NCBI RefSeq assembly: GCF_009177095.1
Contig: NZ_AP021861.1
Coordinates: forward strand, 992,001-1,056,000
Length of the DNA: 64,000 bases
DNA from: Lacipirellula parvula
GTDB lineage: Bacteria > Planctomycetota > Planctomycetia > Pirellulales > Lacipirellulaceae
Reading direction: 5' to 3'
The translations under genes were made by a program, and so were the position numbers. Below are positions 1-8,833 of this stretch, in pieces (positions within the stretch are counted from its first letter, which is position 1; every line of letters begins with the position of its first letter). A model generated the notes under the pieces. That model did not search any database. It was not told the origin of the DNA and saw only the letters and a program-made list of their open reading frames with translations.

Positions 1-581
1 TGTAGCCTCTCGACGAGCTCCGCCGGCGTCACGTCGATCAGCTCGATTTCGTCGGCATGCTCCAAGACCGCGTCCGGCAGCGTCTCGCGGACGACGACGC
101 CGGTGATTTGGGCGATAATGTCGTTCAGGCTTTCAATGTGCTGAACATTCAGCGTCGTCCAAACATCAATGCCCGCGTCGAGTAGCTCAATAACGTCTTG
201 CCAGCGTTTGGCGTGCCTGAGGCCTTCAGCATTGGTGTGCGCGAGCTCGTCGACGAGCAGCAGCTCGGGCTTCCTAGCGAGTGCAGCGTCGAGGTTAAAC
301 TCCCGAAGCTCCACGCCCCGGTACGGAACAAACAGGTACGGAATCGCTTCGAACCCCGCAGCCAACGACTCTGTCTCGACCCGACCATGCGGCTCCACAT
401 AGCCGACGACGACGTCGACGCCTTCCGCGCGCTCGCGCCGCGCGGTCGACAGCATCGAATAAGTTTTCCCGACCCCAGCGGCATAGCCGAAGAAGATGCG
501 CAACCTCCCGCGACCAGCCCGATGCTCCTCAAGATGGAGTTGAGCCAGCAGTTGATCGGGATTCGGTCGCGAGTCGGTCAC
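1..581 (-). CDS. kdpD: KdpD sensor histidine kinase, N-terminal part (runs off the left edge)
   Basis: Sensor kinase that controls transcription of the kdp K+-uptake operon. The visible 193 codons are the cytoplasmic N-terminal KdpD domain: a Walker A loop, GYAAGVGKTY, lies at about residues 32-41, and the hallmark LLVDELAHTN follows at about 117-126, then WTTLNVQHIESLND. The start is GTG at 581, with AAGGAAG about 4-10 bases upstream and only 14 bp after the kdpC stop, so it is co-transcribed with kdpFABC. The USP-like, membrane, HisKA and ATPase parts lie outside the window; kdpE may follow there. Family identity is certain. Confidence 0.95.
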   Translation of the reverse strand, partial: MTDSRPNPDQLLAQLHLEEHRAGRGRLRIFFGYAAGVGKTYSMLSTARRERAEGVDVVVGYVEPHGRVETESLAAGFEAIPYLFVPYRGVELREFNLDAALARKPELLLVDELAHTNAEGLRHAKRWQDVIELLDAGIDVWTTLNVQHIESLNDIIAQITGVVVRETLPDAVLEHADEIELIDVTPAELVERL

Positions 582-595
582 GTTCTTCCTTTTGG

Positions 596-1165
596 CTAGT
601 CAGCCGATTGAGCGGCGTCCAACGCAAGATTCAGCTCCAGCACGTTGACGCGAGGCTCGCCCAGCAAGCCGAAGGTTCGGCCCGCGGTGGCCTGGGCGAC
701 CAACGGACGAACCTCGTCGACTTTCATCCCGCGCTGCTTGGCAACGCGTTCTAGTTGGTACTCAATCGCCGCCGGGCTGATGTGCGGATCGAGCCCGCTG
801 CCCGACGCCGTTACCAAATCAATCGGCACTCGCTTATCCGCTCCATGGGCGGCTTGCATGGCTTCAATCCGACCTTTCACAGCGTCGAGCTGCGCCGGAT
901 TCGTCGGGCCCAGGTTGCTGCCCGTCGATGCTGCACCATTGTAGCTTGCCGCCGATGGTCGGCCCCAAAAGTACTTCGGATCGGTAAACCCTTGGCCGAT
1001 GAGGCTCGAACCAACAGCCTTTCCGTCGACTTCGATCAAACTGCCTTGCGCCTGGCGCGGAAACGCTACGTTGGCGACCACCGTCACGACGAGCGGGTAC
1101 GCCACGCCGGTCACGGCCGTGAGCGCCAAGAACACGACCAACGCTGGGCGAAATTGCGATAACAT
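596..1165 (-). CDS. kdpC: KdpC subunit of the K+-transporting ATPase
   Basis: Small accessory subunit that stabilises the KdpFABC pump and helps ATP binding to KdpB. The protein has 189 residues, normal for the family, with one N-terminal membrane anchor (about residues 8-32) and the conserved blocks [16 protein letters not shown] and [13 protein letters not shown]; it ends in an ordinary KdpC C-terminus. It lies 12 bp after kdpB and 14 bp before kdpD. Confidence 0.97.
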   Translation of the reverse strand: MLSQFRPALVVFLALTAVTGVAYPLVVTVVANVAFPRQAQGSLIEVDGKAVGSSLIGQGFTDPKYFWGRPSAASYNGAASTGSNLGPTNPAQLDAVKGRIEAMQAAHGADKRVPIDLVTASGSGLDPHISPAAIEYQLERVAKQRGMKVDEVRPLVAQATAGRTFGLLGEPRVNVLELNLALDAAQSAD

Positions 1166-1177
1166 AAGTATTCTCCT

Positions 1178-3250
1178 TTATGCCAAGCCGCAGGCGGCAA
1201 GGGCAACGTCAATAATTTTAATGCCAATGAAGGGGACGAGCAGACCGCCCAGGCCGTAGATCAGCAAGTTGTCCCGCAGCAAACGCGCGGCGCCGACGGC
1301 CCGGTAGGGAACTCCGCGCAGCGCCAGCGGCACCAGCATGATGATGATCAACGCATTGAAGATCACCGCCGACATGATCGCGCTCGACGGGCTGGCCAGT
1401 CCCATGACATTCAGCTTGTTGAGCACCGGGTAGGTCGTCGCAAACGCGGCCGGAATGATCGCGAAATACTTCGCCACGTCGTTCGCAAGGCTAAACGTCG
1501 TCAGCGATCCCCGCGTCATCAGCAACTGCTTGCCGATCTCGACGATCTCGATCAGCTTCGTTGGATTCGAATCTAGATCGACCATGTTGCCCGCTTCCTT
1601 CGCGGCTTGCGTGCCGGAGTTCATCGCCACGGCCACGTCGGCCTGGGCGAGCGCGGGCGAGTCGTTCGTGCCGTCGCCGGTCATTGCTACCAGGCGGCCG
1701 CCCGCTTGGTACTCGCGAATCATCTTGAGCTTTGCCTCGGGCGTTGCTTCCGCAAGGAAGTCGTCGACGCCCGCTTCCGCCGCAATCGCGGTCGCGGTGA
1801 GCGGGTTGTCGCCGGTGATCATCACGGTCTTGATGCCCATGCGGCGCAGTTCGCCGAACCGCTCTTTGATGCCCCCTTTGACGATGTCTTTCAGATAGAC
1901 GACGCCCAGCGCCCGACCGCCGTCGGCGACGACGAGCGGCGTGCCGCCCATTTTCGACACGCGTTCCACGGCCTCGCGCACATCGCCTGAAAGCGCGCCG
2001 CCATGCTCAGCGACGAACTTGGCGATGCTGTCCGTAGCCCCTTTGCGAATCATCCGTCCGTCGAAGTCGACGCCGCTAACCCGCGTTTGAGCGGTAAACG
2101 GAATGAACTGAGCGTGCAGTTCGTTCACGTTGCGTCCGCGCAGGCCGTACTTTTCCTTCGCCAACACGACGATGCTGCGCCCTTCCGGCGTCTCGTCGGC
2201 GAGCGAGGCAAGTTGCGCGGCGTCGGCCAGCGACTGAACCTGCACTCCGGAGGCGGGAATCAACTCCACGGCTTGCCGATTGCCCATGGTGATCGTTCCC
2301 GTCTTATCGAGCAGTAGCACATCGACGTCGCCCGCGGCCTCGACGGCGCGACCCGACATGGCGATAACGTTCGCTTGGATCATGCGATCCATCCCCGCGA
2401 TGCCGATGGCGGATAGCAAACCGCCGATCGTCGTCGGAATCAGGCAGACCAACAGCGCCACGAGCACGGTCACCGTGATCGGACTCCCCTGCCCTGCCGC
2501 CTCGACGCTGTACTTCGAGAACGGCAATAGCGTTGTGCACACCACCAGGAAGATGATGGTCATCGCCGCCAGCAAGATGTTCAGCGAGATTTCGTTCGGC
2601 GTCTTTTGGCGTTTGGCGCCTTCGACCAACGAGATCATGCGATCGAGGAAGGTTTCGCCGGGATTGGCCGTGATTCGTACAACGAGCCAGTCCGAAAGAA
2701 CCCGCGTGCCGCCGGTGACGCTGCTGCGATCGCCGCCGCTCTCACGAATCACGGGCGCGCTTTCGCCCGTGATAGCGCTTTCGTCGACGGAGGCGACGCC
2801 CTCGATGACTTCACCGTCGCTGGGAATCAACTCTCCGGCTTCGATCAAGATCACGTCGTCTTTCCTCAAGCTCGACGCGACTGTCAGTTGATGACTGGCG
2901 CCGTAGCGAGGTTCGTTGAGCTTCTTCGCTTGCACGTCGCGACGCGTCGAACGCAGCGAATCGGCTTGCGCCTTGCCGCGCCCTTCGGCCATCGCTTCCG
3001 CGAAGTTGGCGAACAGCACGGTGAACCATAGCCACGCCGACACGCCGAAGATGAACGCCGGCGACTCGCTGCCGCCGTTCGCAAGAGCGTAGAAGCCGAG
3101 GCCGGTGGTCAGTACGCTGCCCACGAACACCGTGAACAGCACGGGATTGCGCAGCTGGCGTCTGGGGTCGAGTTTCTTGAAGGAGTCGATGACCGCGCCG
3201 CGCACAATCGGCGGGTCAAAGAGAGGTCGTGTTTTAGGAGCAGTTGACAT
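1178..3250 (-). CDS. kdpB: KdpB, catalytic P-type ATPase subunit of the K+ pump
   Basis: ATP-hydrolysing subunit of high-affinity K+ uptake at the cytoplasmic membrane. It has 690 residues. Visible motifs are TGES (actuator domain, 161-164), the phosphorylation motif DKTGT with the aspartate at 315, and [11 protein letters not shown] in the P domain. The membrane segments fit the family: two N-terminal helices (about 36-85), a pair around 225-280 containing IPTTIGG, and three near the C-terminus. The gene lies 68 bp after kdpA. Confidence 0.98.
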   Translation of the reverse strand: MSTAPKTRPLFDPPIVRGAVIDSFKKLDPRRQLRNPVLFTVFVGSVLTTGLGFYALANGGSESPAFIFGVSAWLWFTVLFANFAEAMAEGRGKAQADSLRSTRRDVQAKKLNEPRYGASHQLTVASSLRKDDVILIEAGELIPSDGEVIEGVASVDESAITGESAPVIRESGGDRSSVTGGTRVLSDWLVVRITANPGETFLDRMISLVEGAKRQKTPNEISLNILLAAMTIIFLVVCTTLLPFSKYSVEAAGQGSPITVTVLVALLVCLIPTTIGGLLSAIGIAGMDRMIQANVIAMSGRAVEAAGDVDVLLLDKTGTITMGNRQAVELIPASGVQVQSLADAAQLASLADETPEGRSIVVLAKEKYGLRGRNVNELHAQFIPFTAQTRVSGVDFDGRMIRKGATDSIAKFVAEHGGALSGDVREAVERVSKMGGTPLVVADGGRALGVVYLKDIVKGGIKERFGELRRMGIKTVMITGDNPLTATAIAAEAGVDDFLAEATPEAKLKMIREYQAGGRLVAMTGDGTNDSPALAQADVAVAMNSGTQAAKEAGNMVDLDSNPTKLIEIVEIGKQLLMTRGSLTTFSLANDVAKYFAIIPAAFATTYPVLNKLNVMGLASPSSAIMSAVIFNALIIIMLVPLALRGVPYRAVGAARLLRDNLLIYGLGGLLVPFIGIKIIDVALAACGLA

Positions 3251-3318
3251 AGGTCATCGGTCTGTTGAGACCGCTAAAAGATTTGATGGGAATACCTCGA
3301 GGTCCGCTGGCGCTTGCA

Positions 3319-5088
3319 TCAGGAAGCGATCATTTGTAAGTGCTCCACAACGGGCCCCAGTGCGAGCGCGGGCACGAACGTCAGGGCGCCGACCAGCAAC
3401 ACGGTGCACACCAGCATCACCACGAACAGCGGTTGATGCGTCGGCAGCGTGCCAGCGCTCGGCGGCGAGTACTTCTTGCGAGCCAGCGATCCGGCGATCG
3501 CGAGCACAGGAATAATCAGCCAGTACCGCGAGGCGAACATCGCGATGCCGAGCAGCACGTTGTAAAATGGCTCGTTGGCGGTCAGGCCCGCGAAGGCGCT
3601 GCCGTTGTTGTTGCCTGCCGAAGACAGGGCGTACAACACTTCCGAGAAGCCGTGAGCTCCCGGGTTGTTGAGGTTGCCCTTCACTTCTTCGCCAGACAGG
3701 TACGCCAGGCCAGGGCCTGCAACAGCGATTGCCGTGCCGACCAGCACCATGCAGCACGGAATGAGAATGACCAATGACGCCATCTTCATTTCGAAGGCTT
3801 CAATCTTCTTGCCGAGGTACTCCGGAGTCCGGCCCACCATCAGGCCGGCGATGAACACCGCGACGATTGCGAACATCAGCATGCCGTAGAGGCCGCTGCC
3901 CACGCCGCCGAAAATAATCTCGCCAAGTTGCATCAGCCACATCGGAATCAGCCCGCCGAGCGGCGTGAACGAATCGTGCATCGCGTTGACGCTGCCGTTC
4001 GACGCAGCCGTCGTCGCCGACGCCCAAATCGCGGAATTGACGATGCCGAAGCGAGTCTCTTTCCCTTCCATGTTGCCGCCGGACTGAGCGTCCGAGACGA
4101 CGTCGTCGGCGCCCATCGCCGCATACTGCGGCACGCCCGATTGCTCGGCCACGATCACGCCGAGCGTGAGCGGCAAGAAGATCACCAGCATCGCGGCGAA
4201 AATCGCCCAGCCCTGTCGTACGTCGCCGACCATCACGCCAAATGTGCAGCACAGCGCCGCTGGAATCAGCAGAATCGCGAGGACTTGGAGGAAGTTCGAC
4301 AGCGGCGTCGGGTTCTCGAACGGGTGGGCGGAGTTCACATTGAAGAATCCGCCGCCGTTCGTGCCGAGTTGCTTGATCGCGACCTGCGATGCGACAGGGC
4401 CCATCGCGAGCAATTGCGTGGTCGTGGGATCGCCTTCAGCCGACGGAATCGGTTCCGCAAGCTCAACGGTCTTGTAGGCGTCGAAGTTTTGGATAACGCC
4501 CTGAGAGACGAGCGCTACCGCCCAGATGACGGAGAGCGGCAAGAGTATGTAGAGCGTCGATCGCACAAGATCGACCCAAAAGTTGCCAATCGTCGTCGAG
4601 GTGCGACGCACCAAACCGCGAATCAGCGCGGCGAGCACGGCGATGCCCGTCGCCGCCGAGACGAAGTTCTGTACCGTCAGCGCGAACGCCTGCGACAGAT
4701 AGCTCAGCGTCGTTTCGCCGCCATAGCTTTGCCAATTCGTGTTCGAGGCGAAGCTTACCGCCGTGTCGAACGCCAGGTCAGGAGTCGCTCCCGGAAATTC
4801 CTGTGGATTGAGCGGCAACGCTCCCTGCAGACGCAACACGGCGTAAACGGCGACGATGCCGATGAGGTTGAACGCCATGACGCCGAACGCGTACTGACGC
4901 CAACCCATCTCGCTACCGACGTCGACGCCGGCAATGCGATAGATGCCTCTTTCGCACCAGCCAAGCAGTCGTTCCAGCCCGCCAGGTTTACCTTCCAATA
5001 CGCGCGCCATGTACGCGCCCAACGGCTTCGCGAGCGCGGCGAGCACCGCGACGAACAAGCCAAACTGAATCCATGCATTAACGTTCAT
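3319..5088 (-). CDS. kdpA: KdpA, K+-translocating channel-like subunit
   Basis: Membrane subunit that selects and conducts K+ in the KdpFABC complex. The protein of 589 residues is strongly hydrophobic and carries Kdp selectivity-filter blocks such as TNWQSYGGET, GTNGGGFFNVNSAHPFENPTP and SSAGNNNGSAFAG. I chose ATG at 5088: it has GGAG about 8 bases upstream and overlaps the kdpF stop as ATGA. A GTG at 5097 is in frame but would remove that overlap. Confidence 0.96.
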   Translation of the reverse strand: MNVNAWIQFGLFVAVLAALAKPLGAYMARVLEGKPGGLERLLGWCERGIYRIAGVDVGSEMGWRQYAFGVMAFNLIGIVAVYAVLRLQGALPLNPQEFPGATPDLAFDTAVSFASNTNWQSYGGETTLSYLSQAFALTVQNFVSAATGIAVLAALIRGLVRRTSTTIGNFWVDLVRSTLYILLPLSVIWAVALVSQGVIQNFDAYKTVELAEPIPSAEGDPTTTQLLAMGPVASQVAIKQLGTNGGGFFNVNSAHPFENPTPLSNFLQVLAILLIPAALCCTFGVMVGDVRQGWAIFAAMLVIFLPLTLGVIVAEQSGVPQYAAMGADDVVSDAQSGGNMEGKETRFGIVNSAIWASATTAASNGSVNAMHDSFTPLGGLIPMWLMQLGEIIFGGVGSGLYGMLMFAIVAVFIAGLMVGRTPEYLGKKIEAFEMKMASLVILIPCCMVLVGTAIAVAGPGLAYLSGEEVKGNLNNPGAHGFSEVLYALSSAGNNNGSAFAGLTANEPFYNVLLGIAMFASRYWLIIPVLAIAGSLARKKYSPPSAGTLPTHQPLFVVMLVCTVLLVGALTFVPALALGPVVEHLQMIAS

Positions 5089-5177
5089 TCGAACCACTCC
5101 GGCTTCACGAGCGCCGCGGTCAGATAAAAAAACAGTCCGGCGGACAGGACCAACGCGATCAGTTCTACGCCGTTCAT
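5085..5177 (-). CDS. kdpF: KdpF, small stabilising subunit
   Basis: A 30-residue single-helix peptide that begins MNGVELIALVLSAGL and ends LVKPEWFE. This is the classic KdpF pattern of one transmembrane segment followed by a short K/P/E-containing tail. In known complexes KdpF stabilises KdpA/KdpB. Its TGA overlaps the kdpA ATG by 4 bases, and its ATG overlaps the TAA of the upstream small ORF by one base, so three reading frames are translationally linked. Confidence 0.9.
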   Translation of the reverse strand: MNGVELIALVLSAGLFFYLTAALVKPEWFE

Positions 5178-5272
5178 TACTTGCCTCCCATCAGCCGATC
5201 GCACGCGGCGATCATCAGCCAAGAGAGCACGGCGCAGATGCAAAACATCGCCGCCATGGCTAGATCATTCAT
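5177..5272 (-). CDS. Unnamed 31-residue membrane peptide leading the kdp operon
   Basis: An ORF of 31 codons starting MNDLAMAAMF and ending ACDRLMGGK. The middle (about residues 4-23) is one hydrophobic helix followed by the charged tail CDRLMGGK. The stop TAA and the kdpF start share one A (TAATG), a coupling typical of real operon members. I recognise no named family. The arrangement suggests a Kdp accessory peptide or a leader peptide. A second start (Met6) is possible. Confidence rests on hydrophobicity and the tight junction. Confidence 0.7.
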   Translation of the reverse strand: MNDLAMAAMFCICAVLSWLMIAACDRLMGGK

Positions 5273-5597
5273 GTTTCACGTCACTCTGGATGCGATAGTG
5301 CTTACGGCGCTCGAACATTGAACGCCTTCGTAAGTATCGCGAGATCGCCGTCAAGCGCGCATCAAATCTCGAAGCGGCGGCATCAAGATTTCGTCAAGAA
5401 GGCAATTGAAAGCGGCCAGATCGGCCGCTCGTGACCATGCGCTGGTGGATATGCCCCCAACGGAGCAGTGTGCAGGATTCGTCTGTCTGACGACTTGCCC
5501 AGCTACAAGAGAAGAGGCGAGAAAGCGGAAGGCGCAATGCTCGCGCGCTGGCGATCGCTTAGAAGCGGCCGCTTCTTTCCATCATGGTCACGCGTGC
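5273..5597. other. Intergenic region upstream of kdp and downstream of gdhA
   Basis: No convincing gene. It must hold the kdp promoter on the minus strand; two TTGACG-like hexamers (about 5347-5400) are possible -35 elements, but no matching -10 is clear. Two palindromes are visible: AGCGGCC-AGATC-GGCCGCT at 5411-5429 and AGAAGCGGCCGCTTCT at 5561-5576. The second lies 22 bp after the gdhA stop. Neither is followed by a T-run on the minus strand. Confidence 0.5.
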
Positions 5598-6833
5598 TTA
5601 GTTCATGCCGTCTAGCGACGTTGCGAACGCGACGCGTCGAATGCCGATCATGTAGGCCGCTAACCGCAGCGAGATGTTGCGGGCGTCCGCCTCGGCGGAG
5701 ACTTCGTCGTAGGCGGTCGTCAGCGTGCGCTCGAGTTCGCTACGAACGCGTTGGAGATTCCAGCGGTAGTGCTGGCGGTTCTGCGCCCATTCGAAATAGC
5801 TGGCCGTCACGCCGCCGGCATTGGCCAGAATATCTGGCAAGATCGCAACGCCGCGTGCATTCAAATAGCGATCCGCCTCGGGGCTAATCGGGCCGTTCGC
5901 CGCCTCGACGATCATTGGCGCCTTGATGCGAGTCATGTTCGCCTCAGTGACCACGCCGCCAATAGCCGCTGGAATGAGCATGTCGACTTCGATTTCCAGC
6001 AGTTCATCGTTGGAGATCAGGTTGCCTTCGTTCAGTTCCTTGATGGAAGATTTCTGCTGAGCGACGTGTCGCAATGCTTGCCCGACGTCCAATCCTTGAG
6101 GGGCGTAGCGAGCTCCGTACTGATCGCTGATCGCGACGATGCGACACCCTGCTTCGCTTAGGAAGCGGGCGACGTGCGAACCGACGTTGCCGAACCCTTG
6201 CACGGCGACGCTCGTCTCGCGAGGATCGCGGTTGAGACGCTGCATGAGCTTGAGTGCTAGAATCCCCGCTCCTCTGCCGGTCGCCTCCGCACGACCCGGA
6301 ATGCCATAGTGTTCCACGGCCTTGCCGGTCACGACTCCCGGATTGAATCCGTGGTACTTATTGAACTGGCTCATGATCCAGGCCATCACGCGCTGGTCGG
6401 TGCCGATGTCGGGAGCAGGGATGTCGACGTCGGGTCCAATGATGTCGTGGATGCCGTCGATGAAGCGTCGGGTGATGCGTTCGAGCTCGCGCTCGCTGAC
6501 TTTGGCGACGTCGACGACGACTCCCCCTTTGGCTCCGCCGTAGGGAAGGTCGACCACCGCGGCTTTCCAAGTCATCAGCGACGCTAGCCCGCGCACTTCG
6601 TCCAGATCGACGCCGGGGTGATATCGCAAGCCCCCTTTCATGGGGCCGCGAGCGCGATTGTGCTGCACTCGATAGCCGACGAGGCAAGCCGTTTTCCCGG
6701 AGTCCGTTTCGTAGGGGATTTGCACTTGCACCTCTCTCAAGGGGGTTGAGAGCAGGTCGCGCAGACTGTCGTGCACCGCGAGTTGGTCTGCCGCTTCGTT
6801 GAAGAAGTGTTGCGTAGCCTCGAATAATCTCAT
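5598..6833 (-). CDS. gdhA: Glutamate dehydrogenase (Glu/Leu/Phe/Val dehydrogenase family)
   Basis: Reversible oxidative deamination of glutamate to 2-oxoglutarate and ammonium in the cytoplasm. It has 411 residues, the size of hexameric GDHs. The substrate-binding motif PMKGGLRYHP is at 64-73, the catalytic-lysine motif PYGGAKGG at 97-104 (Lys102), and a Rossmann motif GFGNVG follows near 214-219. The C-terminal NAGGVTASYFEW block is typical. It has no operon partner: 331 bp separate it from the glycosidase-like gene upstream. It could recycle glutamate made by the class III aminotransferase at 10.9-12.3 kb, but that is inference from proximity. The coenzyme (NAD or NADP) is not assigned. Confidence 0.96.
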   Translation of the reverse strand: MRLFEATQHFFNEAADQLAVHDSLRDLLSTPLREVQVQIPYETDSGKTACLVGYRVQHNRARGPMKGGLRYHPGVDLDEVRGLASLMTWKAAVVDLPYGGAKGGVVVDVAKVSERELERITRRFIDGIHDIIGPDVDIPAPDIGTDQRVMAWIMSQFNKYHGFNPGVVTGKAVEHYGIPGRAEATGRGAGILALKLMQRLNRDPRETSVAVQGFGNVGSHVARFLSEAGCRIVAISDQYGARYAPQGLDVGQALRHVAQQKSSIKELNEGNLISNDELLEIEVDMLIPAAIGGVVTEANMTRIKAPMIVEAANGPISPEADRYLNARGVAILPDILANAGGVTASYFEWAQNRQHYRWNLQRVRSELERTLTTAYDEVSAEADARNISLRLAAYMIGIRRVAFATSLDGMN

Positions 6834-7164
6834 TTGGCTGGGGGGTTATGTGATTAAGGGGCAAACAAATATTAGTTTTGAATGCAGACGTGGCGCGATG
6901 CGTAAGAGAAAGCGGCGCTTGCCAATCGTTTGGCCAGCGCGAGCCGACTCGATCCTTCGCTCGGCGCGGATTGTTAGATTGCGACGGTCGACGTGGTCGC
7001 CGTCAGTTGAGAGATTGCGGGCACGCGTTGCTCTGAACCCAAGCTCTCGCACATGCCGAGCGCGAACGCCATCCCAGACGCTCTGCGTTGGGCTTCGCTC
7101 ACGTTCACCGGCAAGCTTTTTAGCAGGGCGCTGGGATGAACACGTTCCCAACGCCCAGCCTCGC
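6834..7164. other. Intergenic region between gdhA and the sugar locus
   Basis: No gene seen. An AT-rich patch at about 6866-6886 on the gdhA side probably contains its promoter (TAATAT is visible on the minus strand). The other end holds the hairpin at 7126-7156, listed separately. Confidence 0.5.
7126..7156 (-). terminator. Hairpin just after the glycosidase-like gene, probable operon end
   Basis: On the minus strand GGGCGTTGGGA pairs with TCCCAGCGCCC (11 bp including one G-U pair) around a 9-base loop, starting about 9 bp after the stop codon at 7165. No T-run follows, so it is either a weak terminator or an mRNA 3'-end stabiliser. Confidence 0.45.
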
Positions 7165-8739
7165 TTACTTCGATTCCTTGGCGAGGCGGTCTGCGGTCGC
7201 CTGCATCGCTTTCACGAGATTGGCCGAGGCCGATTCCGCGATCGCATAGTCTTCCTTGATCTTCGCGAACGGCGTGGGGGCGTCGATTTCGGGATGCAAC
7301 ACCGCGTTTATTTCCGGGGCGTCGAGCTTCGCGAGCGCGTCGTCCAGACGCTTCCATTCGAAAATGACGCGGCCGCGGTAGCCGTGGCGCTCTTGCCATT
7401 GGCTGAACTGTTCGACAAAGGCGGCGAACAGCTCGTTGGCGTCGGCGCTTTCCTGTTCCTGGGCGACGATGAACTTCTCGCCAGCCGCACGCAGCCGCAG
7501 TTGCATGGCGATGTCGGTCAGGAACCGCTGCGGATCGCCGAACATGAGTCCTTTCAGCGGGCCCGTTTTCAGATCGCCCGCCGCCAACTTTTCGAGCGAG
7601 GCGGCCGTGGCGAGCATGTGTTCCGTGTCGACGCTCGTGAGCGCCGTCCAACCGGCGACGATCTCGGCGCCGTGGCCGGGGAGCAACTGGTCGGCGAACT
7701 CGACGTAGTCGGCTTCGGCCAGCGGTTTGCCTTGGGCGCCGCGAGCGAACGCAAAGATGTACGGCAATTGCAAGCAGTGCGTTTGGGCGTTCGCCATCAC
7801 GCCGCGGCCGGTCGGTTCGAGGCCGGCTTGGTAGGCCCGGTCAGAACCGAAGTTCGTCAGCGGGAACGTCGGCTCGCCCTCGACCGATCCGTAGCGGTAG
7901 TCGATGGCGCGATCGGTTTGGCCGACTCGGTTGGCATGATGGATATTGCCGGCCAAGCCCCATGGCTCGGGGTTCAACTCCTTGAGGTGTTTGAGCGCGG
8001 CGTCGAATTCGGCTTCGGTGCTGAACTCGAATTTGCCCGTTTCATACCAACGGCAGTAACCCGGCCAGCCGACGTGCATCCAGTAGAGCATTTCGATGCC
8101 GGGGCGGAGTTGGTCGAGCATCTTGCGATGAGCGCCGAGCAGCGCGACGAACTCTTCAGTCGTCGAACCGGGATAACCTCCCGGATCGCTGTCGATCACG
8201 ACGAATGCATCGGCCTGGGCGAGCGGGCGAAGTTGCTTTTCGCGGCGCTTCATCATCCGCTCCATCGCTTCCGCGTCGCCCGGGTTGACGCGCAGGTCGC
8301 TGAAGAAGAACACACGGTCTTCGAATGTCATTTGGCCCGCGACGGCGTCGTCAGCGATCACGTTTGGGCAGAGACAGACGAAGACCTTCATGCCCTTGGA
8401 GTGGATCATGTCGATCACTTGGCGACACTTCTCCAGGTATGCCTCGTCGCTCTTGGTGAGCGGATCGGGCATCGTGTCGATGACCGGCCAGAACTGGATG
8501 ACGTTGTAGCCGAGTTGCTTCACGCCATCGACATACCCTTCCCAATCTTCGAGCGACCATTCGCGGGCGGCGTACGGGTGGTTGTACGGCCAGTGCTGGT
8601 GGACGTAGATGCCGATGATTTTTTCCGCAGCGGGCGGCTGCGCTGGTTCGGCGGTTTTGTCGGCCGCATGAAGGGTCGGCGTCGCGAACGCGGTGAGCAG
8701 CAACAGACAGATGCCGATAATCGTGCGAATTGCGGTCAT
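7165..8739 (-). CDS. Secreted glycosidase-like protein, paralogue 1 (DPGG family)
   Basis: 524 residues with a clear Sec signal peptide (about 1-25, ending LHA-AD). The mature part opens with IIGIYVHQHWPYNHP and then WSLEDWEGYVDGVKQLGYN, the start of a (beta/alpha)8-type fold, and carries DSDPGGYPG at about 173-181. The same order of blocks (G-[IV]-Y, W-x-x-x-[QD]-W, DPGG, a late LPYIFAFARG block) recurs in the proteins at 21645, 24798 and 27682, so these are diverged paralogues. I cannot assign a glycoside hydrolase family. It is the last gene of the minus-strand arm, 94 bp after the MFS permease, and most likely acts on a glycan outside the cytoplasm. Confidence 0.75.
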   Translation of the reverse strand: MTAIRTIIGICLLLLTAFATPTLHAADKTAEPAQPPAAEKIIGIYVHQHWPYNHPYAAREWSLEDWEGYVDGVKQLGYNVIQFWPVIDTMPDPLTKSDEAYLEKCRQVIDMIHSKGMKVFVCLCPNVIADDAVAGQMTFEDRVFFFSDLRVNPGDAEAMERMMKRREKQLRPLAQADAFVVIDSDPGGYPGSTTEEFVALLGAHRKMLDQLRPGIEMLYWMHVGWPGYCRWYETGKFEFSTEAEFDAALKHLKELNPEPWGLAGNIHHANRVGQTDRAIDYRYGSVEGEPTFPLTNFGSDRAYQAGLEPTGRGVMANAQTHCLQLPYIFAFARGAQGKPLAEADYVEFADQLLPGHGAEIVAGWTALTSVDTEHMLATAASLEKLAAGDLKTGPLKGLMFGDPQRFLTDIAMQLRLRAAGEKFIVAQEQESADANELFAAFVEQFSQWQERHGYRGRVIFEWKRLDDALAKLDAPEINAVLHPEIDAPTPFAKIKEDYAIAESASANLVKAMQATADRLAKESK

Positions 8740-8833
8740 AAGATTCGATGGAGTCGAAGGTGGAGATAGCCGTCAGCGTGCGGCGGCGGTCCCCCACGAG
8801 AGGCGCCGCAGCGACTTCGTAAACGAGTGGAAG

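Noticed and set aside
5347-5400. A definite kdp promoter from the TTGACG hexamers
   Set aside because: No -10 at the right distance is convincing; left as a possibility only.
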